Positions 51,683 through 60,175 of a DNA stretch of 64,000 nucleotides are shown piece by piece. The notes below the pieces were generated by a model. The model was not told the origin of the DNA and did not search any database. It saw nothing but the letters and a program-made list of their open reading frames with translations. The stretch is from positions 4,849-68,848 of the forward strand of contig DBDA01000027.1 in the NCBI GenBank assembly GCA_002293375.1, read 5' to 3'. This DNA is from Odoribacter sp. UBA944 (lineage in GTDB: Bacteria > Bacteroidota > Bacteroidia > Bacteroidales > Marinifilaceae). The position numbers and the translations under genes are program-made. Numbering within the stretch: position 1 is the first letter of the stretch; every line of letters starts with the position of its first letter.

Positions 51683-53446
51683 TTATGGACGGCAACGTTC
51701 CGCTACTACCTCCGCAATGTCCTTTACCGGGATGTCGGAAGCAGTAGCGAATGTTTTTTTACACAACGGGCAGGCTGTTACTAAAACGTCCGGTTTATAG
51801 GCGGCGTAGGCTTTGGCCGCATCGCCGGCGATCCGGTTGCGCTGCTTGCCGTCGATGGAGGTATTGGCCAGTGAGCCGCCGCAACAGAGGGATTTTTTCC
51901 CGTCGAAAGCGGTGTCGATTTTCCGGCTGATACTCTTTAGAATGTTCTCCGGCGCTTGGTAAATGCCGCTTCCTCTTCCCAGTTCGCAGGGGTTGTGAAA
52001 AACCGTCCGCTGTTCGCTGGGAACAGTTTTCAATTTTCCTTCCCGGATCAATTCGTCGATGTACTCCGTGTGGTGTACGATCCGGATCTGCAAGCCGTAC
52101 TCTTCCCGGAACATTTTCAGGCAGATCGGGCAAGAGGTGACTAATACTTCCGCTCCGGAAGCCTTTAGGATGGCCCTGTTTTTCTCTGCCATGACGGCTG
52201 CCTCTTCCCGGTTTCCGGCCAGCAGCATCGGTCTTCCGCAGCAGACGCCCCCTTCCTTGTCTATAAATGTATAGGAAACACCGGCCTGTTTGAATAGTTG
52301 CTCCATGGAGCGGGTGACGGCCGGGGTGAGCTGCCCCATGCAGCCGGCGAAGTAGGCCATTTTGGCCGGGGCAGCGGCGTTTTTGGCGTAGCTGTATGTA
52401 TTTTTGGTGATCCGAGACAGATCCGGCCGTTTGGCCAGTCGGAGTGCGTTGTGTGTCAGGCCAACGGGGCAGGAGGCCTCGCACCGGCCGCACAGCAGGC
52501 AGTTTTCGATCAGGTGCCCGTACTCTTTTTGGTGCCGGATCTTTTTCAGGAAATAGACGGGCTGGGTATCCATACCCAAAGAGCTGTTGAGCTGGCAGCT
52601 GTCGATACAGATCCCGCAGCGGGAGCAGGCATACATCTGGATCTCGCTGAAAGCGTTGAACTTTGTTCCCTGTTTGATGCCCCAGTTTTTCAGGAAAATA
52701 TAGACGATTTCGGTCGGGATGTGCATGTAGCGGGAAAAGGGAAGCAAGATAAAGAAAAGCCCCAATACACCGGAATAGGCCCACCACGCCGGGTAGGTCA
52801 GTTGCTCCAACGGCAGGAACCGGGCGAAAAACTCCCCGGCGTTGTTGGTCAGGAAACTGCCGCCCCCCCGCAGGCCGCTGGTAAAACTCTCCGCCAGGAA
52901 CCGCAGGGGAAATATCAGCCACAGCGTCGTCAGGATCAACAGGTCCAATGGGCGGTGTTTGGTGGTTTTCCGCATCCCGACGATCCGGGACCAAAGCCTT
53001 TTGGCCAGGGCTAAGAAAAGCCCGGAGAGGATGAACAGCAGCAACAGGTCGGTGATGAATGCAAAGGTGTTGCTGTACGGGAAGGTCTCTTTGGCCGGGT
53101 GGAAAAAGCGGAAGAAAATGGCAAAATAGGGAGGATTGACGGCGCTGGTGTGGTAGACCATGGATTCCGTCTTTCCGGCCACGATCAGCAGGAACCAGCC
53201 CAACCCGAAACAGGTGTGCATGTATCCGAGAAATGGGTTGGTCCGGTAGATTTTCCGGTGCAGCAGGCATTCCGAGAAGATCTCTCCGATCGACCGGAGG
53301 GTTTTCAGGCTGAAGATGCCTTTCCGGATCTTTCTTCGTTCGCTTTTCCGGAAGGTCCGGATCCAGCGGATGTATTTAATGATCAGAAATAGCAGCAGGG
53401 CGGTCAGGCCGATCGTAAAAGGCAGTACAAACGGGTCGTAGTACAT
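51683..53446 (-). CDS. Fused membrane/Fe-S protein, HdrE-HdrD-like
   Basis: A 587-residue protein. The N-terminal half has about five or six membrane helices resembling the heme-binding NarI/HdrE gamma domain. It is followed by a pair of 4Fe-4S motifs (CSRCGICIDSC, CLLCGRCEASCP) and two CCG (DUF224) domains with GGVCCGRP/CPICLKMF and KSLCCGGS/CPLCKKTF. This is the layout of HmeD/HdrDE-like quinone- or heme-linked disulfide oxidoreductases. It is the last gene of the five-gene unit and would connect it to the membrane quinone pool. The physiological substrate is unknown. Confidence 0.88.
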   Translation of the reverse strand: MYYDPFVLPFTIGLTALLLFLIIKYIRWIRTFRKSERRKIRKGIFSLKTLRSIGEIFSECLLHRKIYRTNPFLGYMHTCFGLGWFLLIVAGKTESMVYHTSAVNPPYFAIFFRFFHPAKETFPYSNTFAFITDLLLLFILSGLFLALAKRLWSRIVGMRKTTKHRPLDLLILTTLWLIFPLRFLAESFTSGLRGGGSFLTNNAGEFFARFLPLEQLTYPAWWAYSGVLGLFFILLPFSRYMHIPTEIVYIFLKNWGIKQGTKFNAFSEIQMYACSRCGICIDSCQLNSSLGMDTQPVYFLKKIRHQKEYGHLIENCLLCGRCEASCPVGLTHNALRLAKRPDLSRITKNTYSYAKNAAAPAKMAYFAGCMGQLTPAVTRSMEQLFKQAGVSYTFIDKEGGVCCGRPMLLAGNREEAAVMAEKNRAILKASGAEVLVTSCPICLKMFREEYGLQIRIVHHTEYIDELIREGKLKTVPSEQRTVFHNPCELGRGSGIYQAPENILKSISRKIDTAFDGKKSLCCGGSLANTSIDGKQRNRIAGDAAKAYAAYKPDVLVTACPLCKKTFATASDIPVKDIAEVVAERCRP

Positions 53447-53456
53447 AGTGTAGCGT

Positions 53457-53795
53457 TTATTGGTCGTGTTCCCGGAGAAACCGTTTCATACTCAGGATCA
53501 TTTGGCGGGTATCTACACCGCGGGGGCACACCAGGAGGCACTTTCCGCACAGCATGCATTTGTGCAACTGTTCGGCGGTTTCCCGACTCTCTCCCCGTTT
53601 TACCAGCATTTGGAGGCGACGGATGTTGAATTCTGTCAGGTTACCGGCGGAACAGGCGGCCGTACAGCCGCCGCATCCGATGCAGAGTTGGCTGCTCGGA
53701 GAGGCAATCGCCAGCCAGCGACGGAACAAGGGGTCGTTCTTGTCGTAATCGATGCTTCGGGCGGCAGAAATGGAGTATCCCCACAATGTCGGCAT
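53457..53795 (-). CDS. 4Fe-4S dicluster protein (short HdrC-like)
   Basis: A 112-residue protein with two complete cluster motifs: Cys38, Cys41, Cys44, Cys48 (CIGCGGCTAAC) and Cys80, Cys83, Cys86, Cys90 (CMLCGKCLLVC). It has the small size and spacing of HdrC subunits. It is 10 nt before the HdrE/D-like gene and 23 nt after the HdrA-like gene, so it likely wires electrons between the flavoprotein and the membrane subunit. Confidence 0.88.
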   Translation of the reverse strand: MPTLWGYSISAARSIDYDKNDPLFRRWLAIASPSSQLCIGCGGCTAACSAGNLTEFNIRRLQMLVKRGESRETAEQLHKCMLCGKCLLVCPRGVDTRQMILSMKRFLREHDQ

Positions 53796-53818
53796 ATCTG
53801 TTTGTGTAAATGTCGTAA

Positions 53819-54862
53819 TTACTGTTTATCGGGTCCGGTCAGCCACTTTTTGATCTGCCAGGCGGCCGAACGGGCGTCGGTCAGTGTATCGGTCAGGTTC
53901 ATGGGAGAGGTGCAGCTTCCGGCGGTAAAGATCCCCGGCCGGGCGGTCAGGTTGGTGCCGGTATGCGGATCGGCCGGCCGGATAAAACCGTTCGGATAGA
54001 GGGGGATCTGTACGCTTCCGGCTAATGTGCCGCTTCCGGCGGCGGCTTCCATACCCACCATCAGCACCATCAGGTCCAGAGACATCCGGAGGGGTTTTCC
54101 CACCAGCGTATCTTCTACTTTGATCACTACTTGTCCGTTGATGTTTTCGGCCGCTTCCGACAGCCGGCCGCGGATAAATTTGATGTTGTGTTGCTCTTGT
54201 GCTTCCCGGTACAGCTCTTCGTAGCCGGGACCGAACATGCGCATGTCCATGTAGAAACAGAAAATTTCCGCTTCGGGGAGCATTTCGCGCACTTCGATGG
54301 CCTGCTTGATGGCTGTTATGCAACAGAGTTTGGAACAGTGGTAGTTGCAGATTTTTTCGTCCCGGGAACCAACGCAGTGGATAAAACCGATCCGTTGGGG
54401 GGTATCCCCGTAAACGGTGGCTAAGGAGTGGTTGGTAAAGAGGTTTTCCAGCTCTGCGGAGGTGATGACCCGTTTGTAGATGCCGTATCCGTACTCTTCT
54501 TTGCGTCCTGCATCGAACAGTTTGTAGCCGGTGGCAAGCAGTACGGCAGCGCTGTGCAGCACGGTGTTGTTGCTCAACTTTACCGAGAATTTTCCGGGGG
54601 CGCTCTCTGTGATCCCGATGGCTTCGGTGTCGATGTGGAGGGTGATGCCCGGATGGTTCAGGTGTTGTTGTAGCCCTTGCACCACTTCACTTGCAGGTTT
54701 CCGGTCGGGAAAGAGCTGGTACCAGTTGTTCAGGTTCCCGCCGATGCTGTTCTCTTTTTCTACCAGATCCACGGTATATCCTTCGCCGGCCAGTCTGTAA
54801 GCGGCTTCGCTGCCGGCCGGGCCTCCGCCGATGATCACAATATTCATATTTTGTTGTATCAT
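53819..54862 (-). CDS. HdrA/QmoA-like FAD oxidoreductase
   Basis: A 347-residue flavoprotein with the dinucleotide-binding motif IIGGGPAGSEAAYRLA near the N-terminus and the HdrA-type cysteine cluster HCSKLCCITAIKQA in the middle. It is about half the length of methanogen HdrA and lacks the extra ferredoxin domains, so it is closer to QmoA/B-like or minimal HdrA forms. It starts within the stop of the HdrB-like gene (4-nt overlap); a second possible start five codons on, at 54847, gives MNIVIIGGG. It should be the electron-bifurcating or relay flavin centre of the operon. Confidence 0.87.
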   Translation of the reverse strand: MIQQNMNIVIIGGGPAGSEAAYRLAGEGYTVDLVEKENSIGGNLNNWYQLFPDRKPASEVVQGLQQHLNHPGITLHIDTEAIGITESAPGKFSVKLSNNTVLHSAAVLLATGYKLFDAGRKEEYGYGIYKRVITSAELENLFTNHSLATVYGDTPQRIGFIHCVGSRDEKICNYHCSKLCCITAIKQAIEVREMLPEAEIFCFYMDMRMFGPGYEELYREAQEQHNIKFIRGRLSEAAENINGQVVIKVEDTLVGKPLRMSLDLMVLMVGMEAAAGSGTLAGSVQIPLYPNGFIRPADPHTGTNLTARPGIFTAGSCTSPMNLTDTLTDARSAAWQIKKWLTGPDKQ

Positions 54863-55932
54863 TTAATCACTTTCATGTAGGTGGGGCAGGCCGGTTGTCC
54901 CATGGGCTCTCCCCGGCTGTTCAGGTATTTGGCTGCCGGGTCGTAGGCTATTCCGATTTTGTCGAGGAATGGTTCGACGGCGACCTGGTGCATTTGAAGT
55001 CCGATCTCCCACGGGTCGTAACCCAGTACCAGGGCGGTCAGTTCTTCGTAGGTAAATACGGGGATGCCGAAGCCGTTTGGGCCGTAGGTCACTCCCTCCA
55101 TTTCGCTGAGGGTGTATTGCCATTTGTCCAGAAACATGGCGCATCCGGGGCAGTTGGCTACGATGAAGTCGGGTTCGTAGGCTTGCATGGATTCGAATTT
55201 CTTTTTTGAGTTGGCCACTGAAAATCCCCGGTTGGCCATTACCAGATAGTTCCGGAAGCCGAAGCCGCAGCAGTGCCGGCGTTCGGGGTAATCCACCGTT
55301 TCCCCGCCCCACGCCTGGATCAGGCCCGACAGCACCGCCGGGAACTCTGCTCCTCCGATCCCCTGGGCGGGGAACATTTTGGCGTAGTGGCACCCGATGT
55401 GGTCTACCCCCCGCAGGGGCCTTCCGGTGTGTACGTCCTGCAGGCGGTGAGGCGCCAAGGCGGCGATTTCGTTCCGGAATTTGTAGATGATGTCGGAGGT
55501 GTGGGCCAGGTTGGCCGGTTTTTTAAATTCCCGTTTGGTGGATTTCCAGAGAAATTCCCGTATTTTTTCTTCGATTTCCGGGTGGTGTTTCCACGTCTCC
55601 AGGATTTCGGTGTAGAGGCCGAAGGAGGTGACGCACGAAGGGGTCATGTTTTCGCACCCTGCTTCGGTCATCAGGGCGAAGTGCCGCGCTACGACCGTCA
55701 TGGTGGTCTCCGCCGGCACCACATCGGTGTGGTAGCCGATGCCGGTGCAGGTGGTGTGCCGGGGGTCTTCCGTGACTTGTTTGTTGAGTTTATTCCGGAG
55801 GATGTCCAGGTAGGCCCATTCGGAACCGGGAAAGAAGGTTTGGCGGATGCAACTGCGTGCGTAGAAGTAGTTGTCGCCGGCGATCTCTTTCTGGTATTCG
55901 TTCCAGATCCGCTCTTTGCCTGTTAATTCCAT
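54859..55932 (-). CDS. HdrB-like CCG-domain protein
   Basis: A 357-residue protein from the ATG at 55932. The frame opens 186 nt further upstream, but that part overlaps the preceding gene and is low-quality. It carries cysteine-rich CCG segments: HTTCTGIGYHTD in the first half and HIGCHYAKMFPA, RRHCCGFGF and NCPGCAMFLDKW in the second, the type that binds the non-cubane 4Fe-4S clusters of HdrB. The first set is less canonical than the second. It is 13 nt after the HdrC-like gene and overlaps HdrA by 4 nt. Confidence 0.87.
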   Translation of the reverse strand: MELTGKERIWNEYQKEIAGDNYFYARSCIRQTFFPGSEWAYLDILRNKLNKQVTEDPRHTTCTGIGYHTDVVPAETTMTVVARHFALMTEAGCENMTPSCVTSFGLYTEILETWKHHPEIEEKIREFLWKSTKREFKKPANLAHTSDIIYKFRNEIAALAPHRLQDVHTGRPLRGVDHIGCHYAKMFPAQGIGGAEFPAVLSGLIQAWGGETVDYPERRHCCGFGFRNYLVMANRGFSVANSKKKFESMQAYEPDFIVANCPGCAMFLDKWQYTLSEMEGVTYGPNGFGIPVFTYEELTALVLGYDPWEIGLQMHQVAVEPFLDKIGIAYDPAAKYLNSRGEPMGQPACPTYMKVIK

Positions 55933-55945
55933 GCGCTTCCCGTAT

Positions 55946-56638
55946 TTAGTTGCCGTGTTGGCCGTTGTTGTCCGTATAGACTGAGATAAAGTACTCTTCC
56001 GGGGTGGTTCCCAGTTCTTTTGCTTTTTGGACGGAACAGTGTTCAATGCGTTCCATGTATTCCATGCCTCCGGTTTCTTCGAAGATCCGGTGCAGTTCCT
56101 GCATGCTGTCGTTGTCAATTTGGCGCAGCGCTCCGGGTCCCGCTTGCTTCAGGTTGGCGTGCATCCGTTCGTAGACTTCGTCCAGGTGGGCGTAGACCCA
56201 CTCCCACACGGGTCCCTGTTCGGGGTGCATTTCCGGTTTTACGAGATCGGGGGTGATGCAGTAGCCGCGTTCCAGGATGTTGTGGTCGATCACTTTTTTC
56301 AATGCGTATTGCTGCCTTCCTTTTTCCGATTCTGTGAAGCAGCCCTCTTCCTGGGCGATCTGCCGCAGTGCCATGACTACGAGGCCGGGGGTGTTGCCCC
56401 GGGGACACCGGGTTTTGCACGACATGCACTCCCCGCAGTACCAGATCTGTTCGGAGCGGAGCAGGTCGCGGAGGGTCTCTTCGTCTTCCCGTTGTACGGC
56501 ATCGACCAACCGGCGCGGGTCGTAGTTGTAGAATTCCGCGGCGGGGCAGATGGCGGTGCATACGCCGCAATTCATGCAACTGTTCATCCCTTCCCGGAAG
56601 TGGATGTTTCCCTTCAGTTTCTTTACCAGTGTCGACAT
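55946..56638 (-). CDS. HdrC-like 4Fe-4S dicluster protein
   Basis: A 230-residue protein with two 4Fe-4S motifs: Cys21, Cys24, Cys27, Cys31 (CMNCGVCTAIC) and Cys68, Cys71, Cys74, Cys78 (CGECMSCKTRC), then a long helical C-terminal extension not present in small HdrC subunits. It is the first gene of the operon, with a -7 box 14 nt ahead. It should pass electrons between the HdrA-like flavin and the HdrB-like disulfide site. Confidence 0.88.
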   Translation of the reverse strand: MSTLVKKLKGNIHFREGMNSCMNCGVCTAICPAAEFYNYDPRRLVDAVQREDEETLRDLLRSEQIWYCGECMSCKTRCPRGNTPGLVVMALRQIAQEEGCFTESEKGRQQYALKKVIDHNILERGYCITPDLVKPEMHPEQGPVWEWVYAHLDEVYERMHANLKQAGPGALRQIDNDSMQELHRIFEETGGMEYMERIEHCSVQKAKELGTTPEEYFISVYTDNNGQHGN

Positions 56639-56652
56639 GACTTTTGTTTTTA

Positions 56653-56660
56653 CAAAAGTA
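56653..56660 (-). promoter_or_regulatory. -7 box for the Hdr-like operon
   Basis: TACTTTTG on the minus strand, a full TAnnTTTG match just upstream of the first gene's ATG at 56638. Confidence 0.6.
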
Positions 56661-56800
56661 GACCAATTCCCCTCCCCGGGAAAGCGGGTAAATACGTAAT
56701 TAGCGATGTGTATTTATACTTAGAATCTGTGCAGTTTGCTGTCAGGGATGTGGGAGTATGGAAGACAGGTTACAGGGGTGTTTTTCTTTGTGCTGTCTTT

Positions 56801-56866
56801 GGAACACCTACGGAACACCTACGGAATACCAGCGGAATACCTACGGAACACGTACGGAATACGGGA
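56801..56866. repeat. Array of six 11-bp units
   Basis: GGAACACCTAC twice, then GGAATACCAGC, GGAATACCTAC, GGAACACGTAC and GGAATACGGGA, contiguous without gaps. The period is the same as in the array at 25051-25149 but the sequence differs. Confidence 0.8.
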
Positions 56867-57041
56867 GTGTATGAGCATATAGTTTTGTTCCGGACGGACT
56901 TTGATAACTTGGGGGGGCATTGTGGTTTAGTTCGGATATGACAAATATAAGCCATTTCGGTTTACCTGAAAATAAAAAAGCGCTATTTTTGCGATTGTGT
57001 TTAAAGTGGAATTTATACCTTTTTAGCGGACACGAATAAAG

Positions 57042-57063
57042 AAATTTAAACAGTTTCTTATTT
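57042..57063. repeat. Dispersed motif, copy g
   Basis: AAATTTAAACAGTTTCTTAT, a copy with a two-base change in the CTCT part. Confidence 0.45.
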
Positions 57064-57140
57064 TTTTTCAAGAAAAGTATTACCTTCGACCATCCGGTTT
57101 TGGTCTTGTTAGAAGTGAATGCGTTTGCACTAAATAGCAC

Positions 57141-57308
57141 CTATTCATCCTGTTGGGTTTGCGGCACAACAGGTTCTACTGTTGGCATTTGCAATGCAGC
57201 GGGCAGTCTTTCCTTTGTCCGTTTCGCATTAAGCATGTTGGCACGCATCTTCTTCCTGTTTGTAAGCCAAAGGCAGAAAAACAGAGCGAAGATGACGAAT
57301 GTGCCATT
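57141..57308 (-). other. Coding-like small frame without a clear start
   Basis: The minus-strand frame reads a hydrophobic helix (GTFVIFALFFCLWL), a basic stop-transfer stretch (TNRKKMRANMLNAKRTKE) and a Pro/Gln/Val tail ending QTQQDE. It looks like a single-pass membrane protein, but a stop closes it upstream and no start precedes the helix. A run of eight G on this strand lies just before. It may be a decayed gene or chance. Confidence 0.3.
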
Positions 57309-57562
57309 TTACCCCCCCCGTTTTTATATTATGTTAATTACAATTACCTGCGGAGAGCCGCTGTACACGAATTAGCGCAAGTTTTCTATTTTGTTGAATT
57401 TGTCATTCGACAGTCAAGAGGATCCGTATTTGTACTGCACCCTTTCTGTTGCTTTCAGTTCAGGCGAAGCCGTAACTTGGCCTCCGTTCAGCGTGCGCGG
57501 AACTTTCTATGTATATTTTTAGCCCTATACAAGTTTTAATTATCAATTAAAAAAGCAAGACT

Positions 57563-58180
57563 ATGAAAAAGAGTAATTTTTTAGTGATCGTGACGTTCGT
57601 GATAATTTCAGGGATAACGTTTACAGGTTGTGGAAGTAAAAAACAGGTCGCTGCCGTTTCGGTAACAGATCAAAAAGAGATGCCTAAACAAGTAGGAGTG
57701 GAAGCCGAAGTGGAAATAACCTTTCCTTGTTCGGGTATTGATTCCGATCTGGAATTTGTGCGCGTAAACGGTACCGGTAACAGCAAAGACCGTACGATGG
57801 CAAAGGAACGTGCGTATAACAATGCACTGGCCGAGTTGGCTTCTAAATTAGCAGGTGTGGCTTCGATGGAGAACAAAAGGGTTGGTGTATCGACCAATGC
57901 CGATGGTGAAGAATTTCATGACAAAATGGTGGCTATTGCCCAACGGATTGCCAAAGCTAACGTGGCGGGTTATCGTACGTCGTGTGAAAAATACACTGTA
58001 AACAAACAAAACGGTTCGTACAATTGTTATGTAACTATTGAGTTCGGGAATCAGAAAATAGTTAAAGAGATGTATGAATCAGCCAACACCGAAAAACTAT
58101 TGAAAGCCGATTACGATTTTGATCGTTATTTGAAAGATTTCAATGCAGACTTGGAAGAGTATGAGAAAGCGAATAAATAG
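57563..58180 (+). CDS. LPP20-like lipoprotein, first gene of the exported cluster
   Basis: A 205-residue lipoprotein with lipobox ITFTGC. After a short spacer comes a region typical of the LPP20/CsgG-associated lipoproteins: a strand (FPCSGIDSDLEFVRVNGTG), then a helix with repeated Ala (MAKERAYNNALAELASKLAG), where each protein starts by removing or relabelling an Ala-rich helix. It resembles the N-terminal part of the next gene, which it overlaps by 20 nt. The function is unknown. Composition is more AT-rich than the backbone. Confidence 0.75.
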   Translation: MKKSNFLVIVTFVIISGITFTGCGSKKQVAAVSVTDQKEMPKQVGVEAEVEITFPCSGIDSDLEFVRVNGTGNSKDRTMAKERAYNNALAELASKLAGVASMENKRVGVSTNADGEEFHDKMVAIAQRIAKANVAGYRTSCEKYTVNKQNGSYNCYVTIEFGNQKIVKEMYESANTEKLLKADYDFDRYLKDFNADLEEYEKANK

Positions 58181-59234
58181 TTTTATCATAACCCTGCTGT
58201 TGTTTCCCTGTGCCGCTTTGGCACAGGGAACTGCACCTACTTGGATCGACAGTGATGTGCGTAGCTTGCAATATCCTCCCGACACTTATTATTCGGGCTT
58301 TTCCGAAGTAGCAGTTGTGCGAGGAGAAGGGCAGGAAAAAGCCATAGACCGTGCGAAACAAAAGGCGGTGGGCGAACTCTCCGATCGCGTGCGGGTGATG
58401 ATAAACAGTGAAAAATCGTCGGTGGATGTAAGCATTAGCGGGAGTGATATGGAGGAACAAATTCGTTCCAAATTTTCGTCCATGGTTAAAACCGCTTCGC
58501 AAACCGAAGTAACGGGCAGCCAAGTGGAAACTTATTATGATATTTCAAAGCGTACGGTGTACGCCTTTGCTTATGTAAGCAGAAAGCAATTGCGCAATTA
58601 CTACCAACAGCAAATTTCGCTTTATCTGAATAAAGTGGAAAGCGCTTTGCAAACGGCCGGAGAATTGGCTGAAAAAGGTTACAAAATGCGGGCGCGTAAA
58701 CAATGCGAAAGCGTGGTTGACGCTTTTGCGGTTGTGGCTTATTCGCAGGATTTGCTCACGGCCATTGATGGGAAGACAGATGATAATACGCTACAACAAA
58801 GCCGGAGCGAGCGTTTGCGCAATACGATCATACAAACCCTGACCGACTTGGAGAACAGCATCTATATTTATGTGGAATGTACCGAAACGGTGAACGGACA
58901 AACGGTAGTACATATTGGCGACCGCCTGCCGGGACTGTTGACCGAACAAGGCTGCGAGTGCAGCATAACCGACATGCAGGGGGAAGCCGATTATGTGATC
59001 AAAGTGGATGCCCGCCTTGCCCGCTGCAATGACGCGCCGGACAATGTGGTGTTTTGCTACGCCAACGCTACAATAAGCGTATACAATGCCCGTACGCAAA
59101 AAACACAGATGCCCAAAATTGCCGAAACCAAAGGCGGGTGGACGGGCGGCAATAAAGCCAAAGCTATTGAAGAAGCCTTTGACGAGTTGGCAGAAAGCAT
59201 TGTGGAAAAAGTGATCCCCATGATTAAAAATTGA
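58161..59234 (+). CDS. Exported LPP20-like protein, second gene of the cluster
   Basis: A 357-residue protein from the ATG at 58161, which opens a signal peptide (INSFIITLLLFPCAALAQG); a start 18 nt upstream only lengthens it. An LPP20-like domain (about 20-140: YSGFSEVAVVRGEGQEKAID and the Ala/Val helix after it) precedes a long helical region and a C-terminal beta-alpha domain (GDRLPGLLTEQGCECSI...EADYVIKVDARLARC) resembling the nucleotide-free CsgG/FlgO fold. Its start overlaps the end of the previous gene by 20 nt. Confidence 0.75.
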   Translation: MRKRINSFIITLLLFPCAALAQGTAPTWIDSDVRSLQYPPDTYYSGFSEVAVVRGEGQEKAIDRAKQKAVGELSDRVRVMINSEKSSVDVSISGSDMEEQIRSKFSSMVKTASQTEVTGSQVETYYDISKRTVYAFAYVSRKQLRNYYQQQISLYLNKVESALQTAGELAEKGYKMRARKQCESVVDAFAVVAYSQDLLTAIDGKTDDNTLQQSRSERLRNTIIQTLTDLENSIYIYVECTETVNGQTVVHIGDRLPGLLTEQGCECSITDMQGEADYVIKVDARLARCNDAPDNVVFCYANATISVYNARTQKTQMPKIAETKGGWTGGNKAKAIEEAFDELAESIVEKVIPMIKN

Positions 59235-59238
59235 ATGA

Positions 59239-60099
59239 GTGAAAAAGGTAACATTATTGCTGATTGTTGCATTTGAAGTAGGCACCCTGTTTGGGCAGCA
59301 GCAAAAAGTGGCGGTATATGTGACCGGCGGACAAGATGCTGGTATCAACAAAGTATTGGGCGACCAATTGGTATCCGCGATTGCGAAAAGTGGTAAATAC
59401 ATTGCTATTGAACGCACAGCGAGTTTTCTTGCTGAATTGGGAAAAGAGCAAAATTATCAGCGCACAGGTGCTGTGGATGACAATGAACTTTCGCGTTTAG
59501 GAAAGCAGTTTGGCGTACAATTGGTTTGTATTGCCGAAGTAAACAATGTTTTTGGGAAGAAATATGTATCGGCACGATTAATAGATGTCGAAAGCGCTGA
59601 GGTTGTCAATACGTCTAATACAAACAGCAATTTGAACACCATGGAAGAGCTTTTAAAAGTAACCCAAATGTTAACAAAAGAATTGACGGGGAAAACCGCC
59701 AAAGAGCAGGCTACCGAAATAGCTAAAGCCAACGCGGAAAAAGAAGCAGGATACTGCATATTTGGAAATCTTGCTATTTCAACTGTCAAAACAGGTGAAG
59801 TTGATTGGGTAACAGCAAATTCTATGAGTCAAGATGCAACTATTGGTGGATATAATGATTGGAGACTACCGACAATTGGAGAATTAACACAGATATATGC
59901 AATTCGTTCATTAGTTTGGGGACGCGAAGACCCATGGGGTTCGGGTTCTTTTTATGACTTCAGCAAGTCTTCGTTATGGAGTTTTGATGCGTGCAGAAAT
60001 GGTCATAAGATAATCTATTCCAATGGAAGCAATGGTTGCTATAAAAAGACAGCAACAGCAAGGGTTGTATTAGTCCGAACGATAAATAACCATAAATAA
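59239..60099 (+). CDS. CsgG-like domain fused to a DUF1566 (Lcl_C) domain
   Basis: A 286-residue protein starting at a GTG 4 nt after the previous stop, with a signal peptide (VTLLLIVAFEVGTLFGQ). Residues about 20-150 form a CsgG/TolB-N-like module (VAVYVTGGQDAGINKVLGDQ, QNYQRTGAVDDNELSRLGKQ, VQLVCIAEV) shared with the next two genes but one. The C-terminal part has the DUF1566 signature GGYNDWRLPTIGELTQIYAI and ends VVLVRTINN. DUF1566 is a C-type-lectin-like fold. A periplasmic or surface sensing or binding role is inferred. Confidence 0.8.
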   Translation: MKKVTLLLIVAFEVGTLFGQQQKVAVYVTGGQDAGINKVLGDQLVSAIAKSGKYIAIERTASFLAELGKEQNYQRTGAVDDNELSRLGKQFGVQLVCIAEVNNVFGKKYVSARLIDVESAEVVNTSNTNSNLNTMEELLKVTQMLTKELTGKTAKEQATEIAKANAEKEAGYCIFGNLAISTVKTGEVDWVTANSMSQDATIGGYNDWRLPTIGELTQIYAIRSLVWGREDPWGSGSFYDFSKSSLWSFDACRNGHKIIYSNGSNGCYKKTATARVVLVRTINNHK

Positions 60100-60175
60100 A
60101 AATAATAGTCTCATTGCTTGCTCTAAGAGTGGTAGTTAGAGCAGCTTTCGGACAATAAATTAAGATAAACAGATT

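Larger units (their letters stand above)
56661..57562. other. Long intergenic region between the Hdr-like operon and the exported cluster
   Basis: Contains an exact 11-bp-period array (56801-56866), a dispersed-motif copy (57042-57063), a small coding-like frame on the minus strand (57141-57308) and a run of eight C at 57312-57319. The two plus-strand frames over 57100-57539 are rich in Cys and aromatics with no family features, and I do not call them genes. Confidence 0.6.

Noticed and set aside
51795..53270. A 491-codon minus-strand frame in another phase of the HdrE/D-like gene.
   Set aside because: Arg/Pro-rich composition typical of a shifted frame; the true frame has intact Cys clusters and membrane helices.
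57153..57539. A 128-codon plus-strand frame in the long intergenic region.
   Set aside because: Many Cys, Phe and Arg residues, no start context and no family features; not called a gene.
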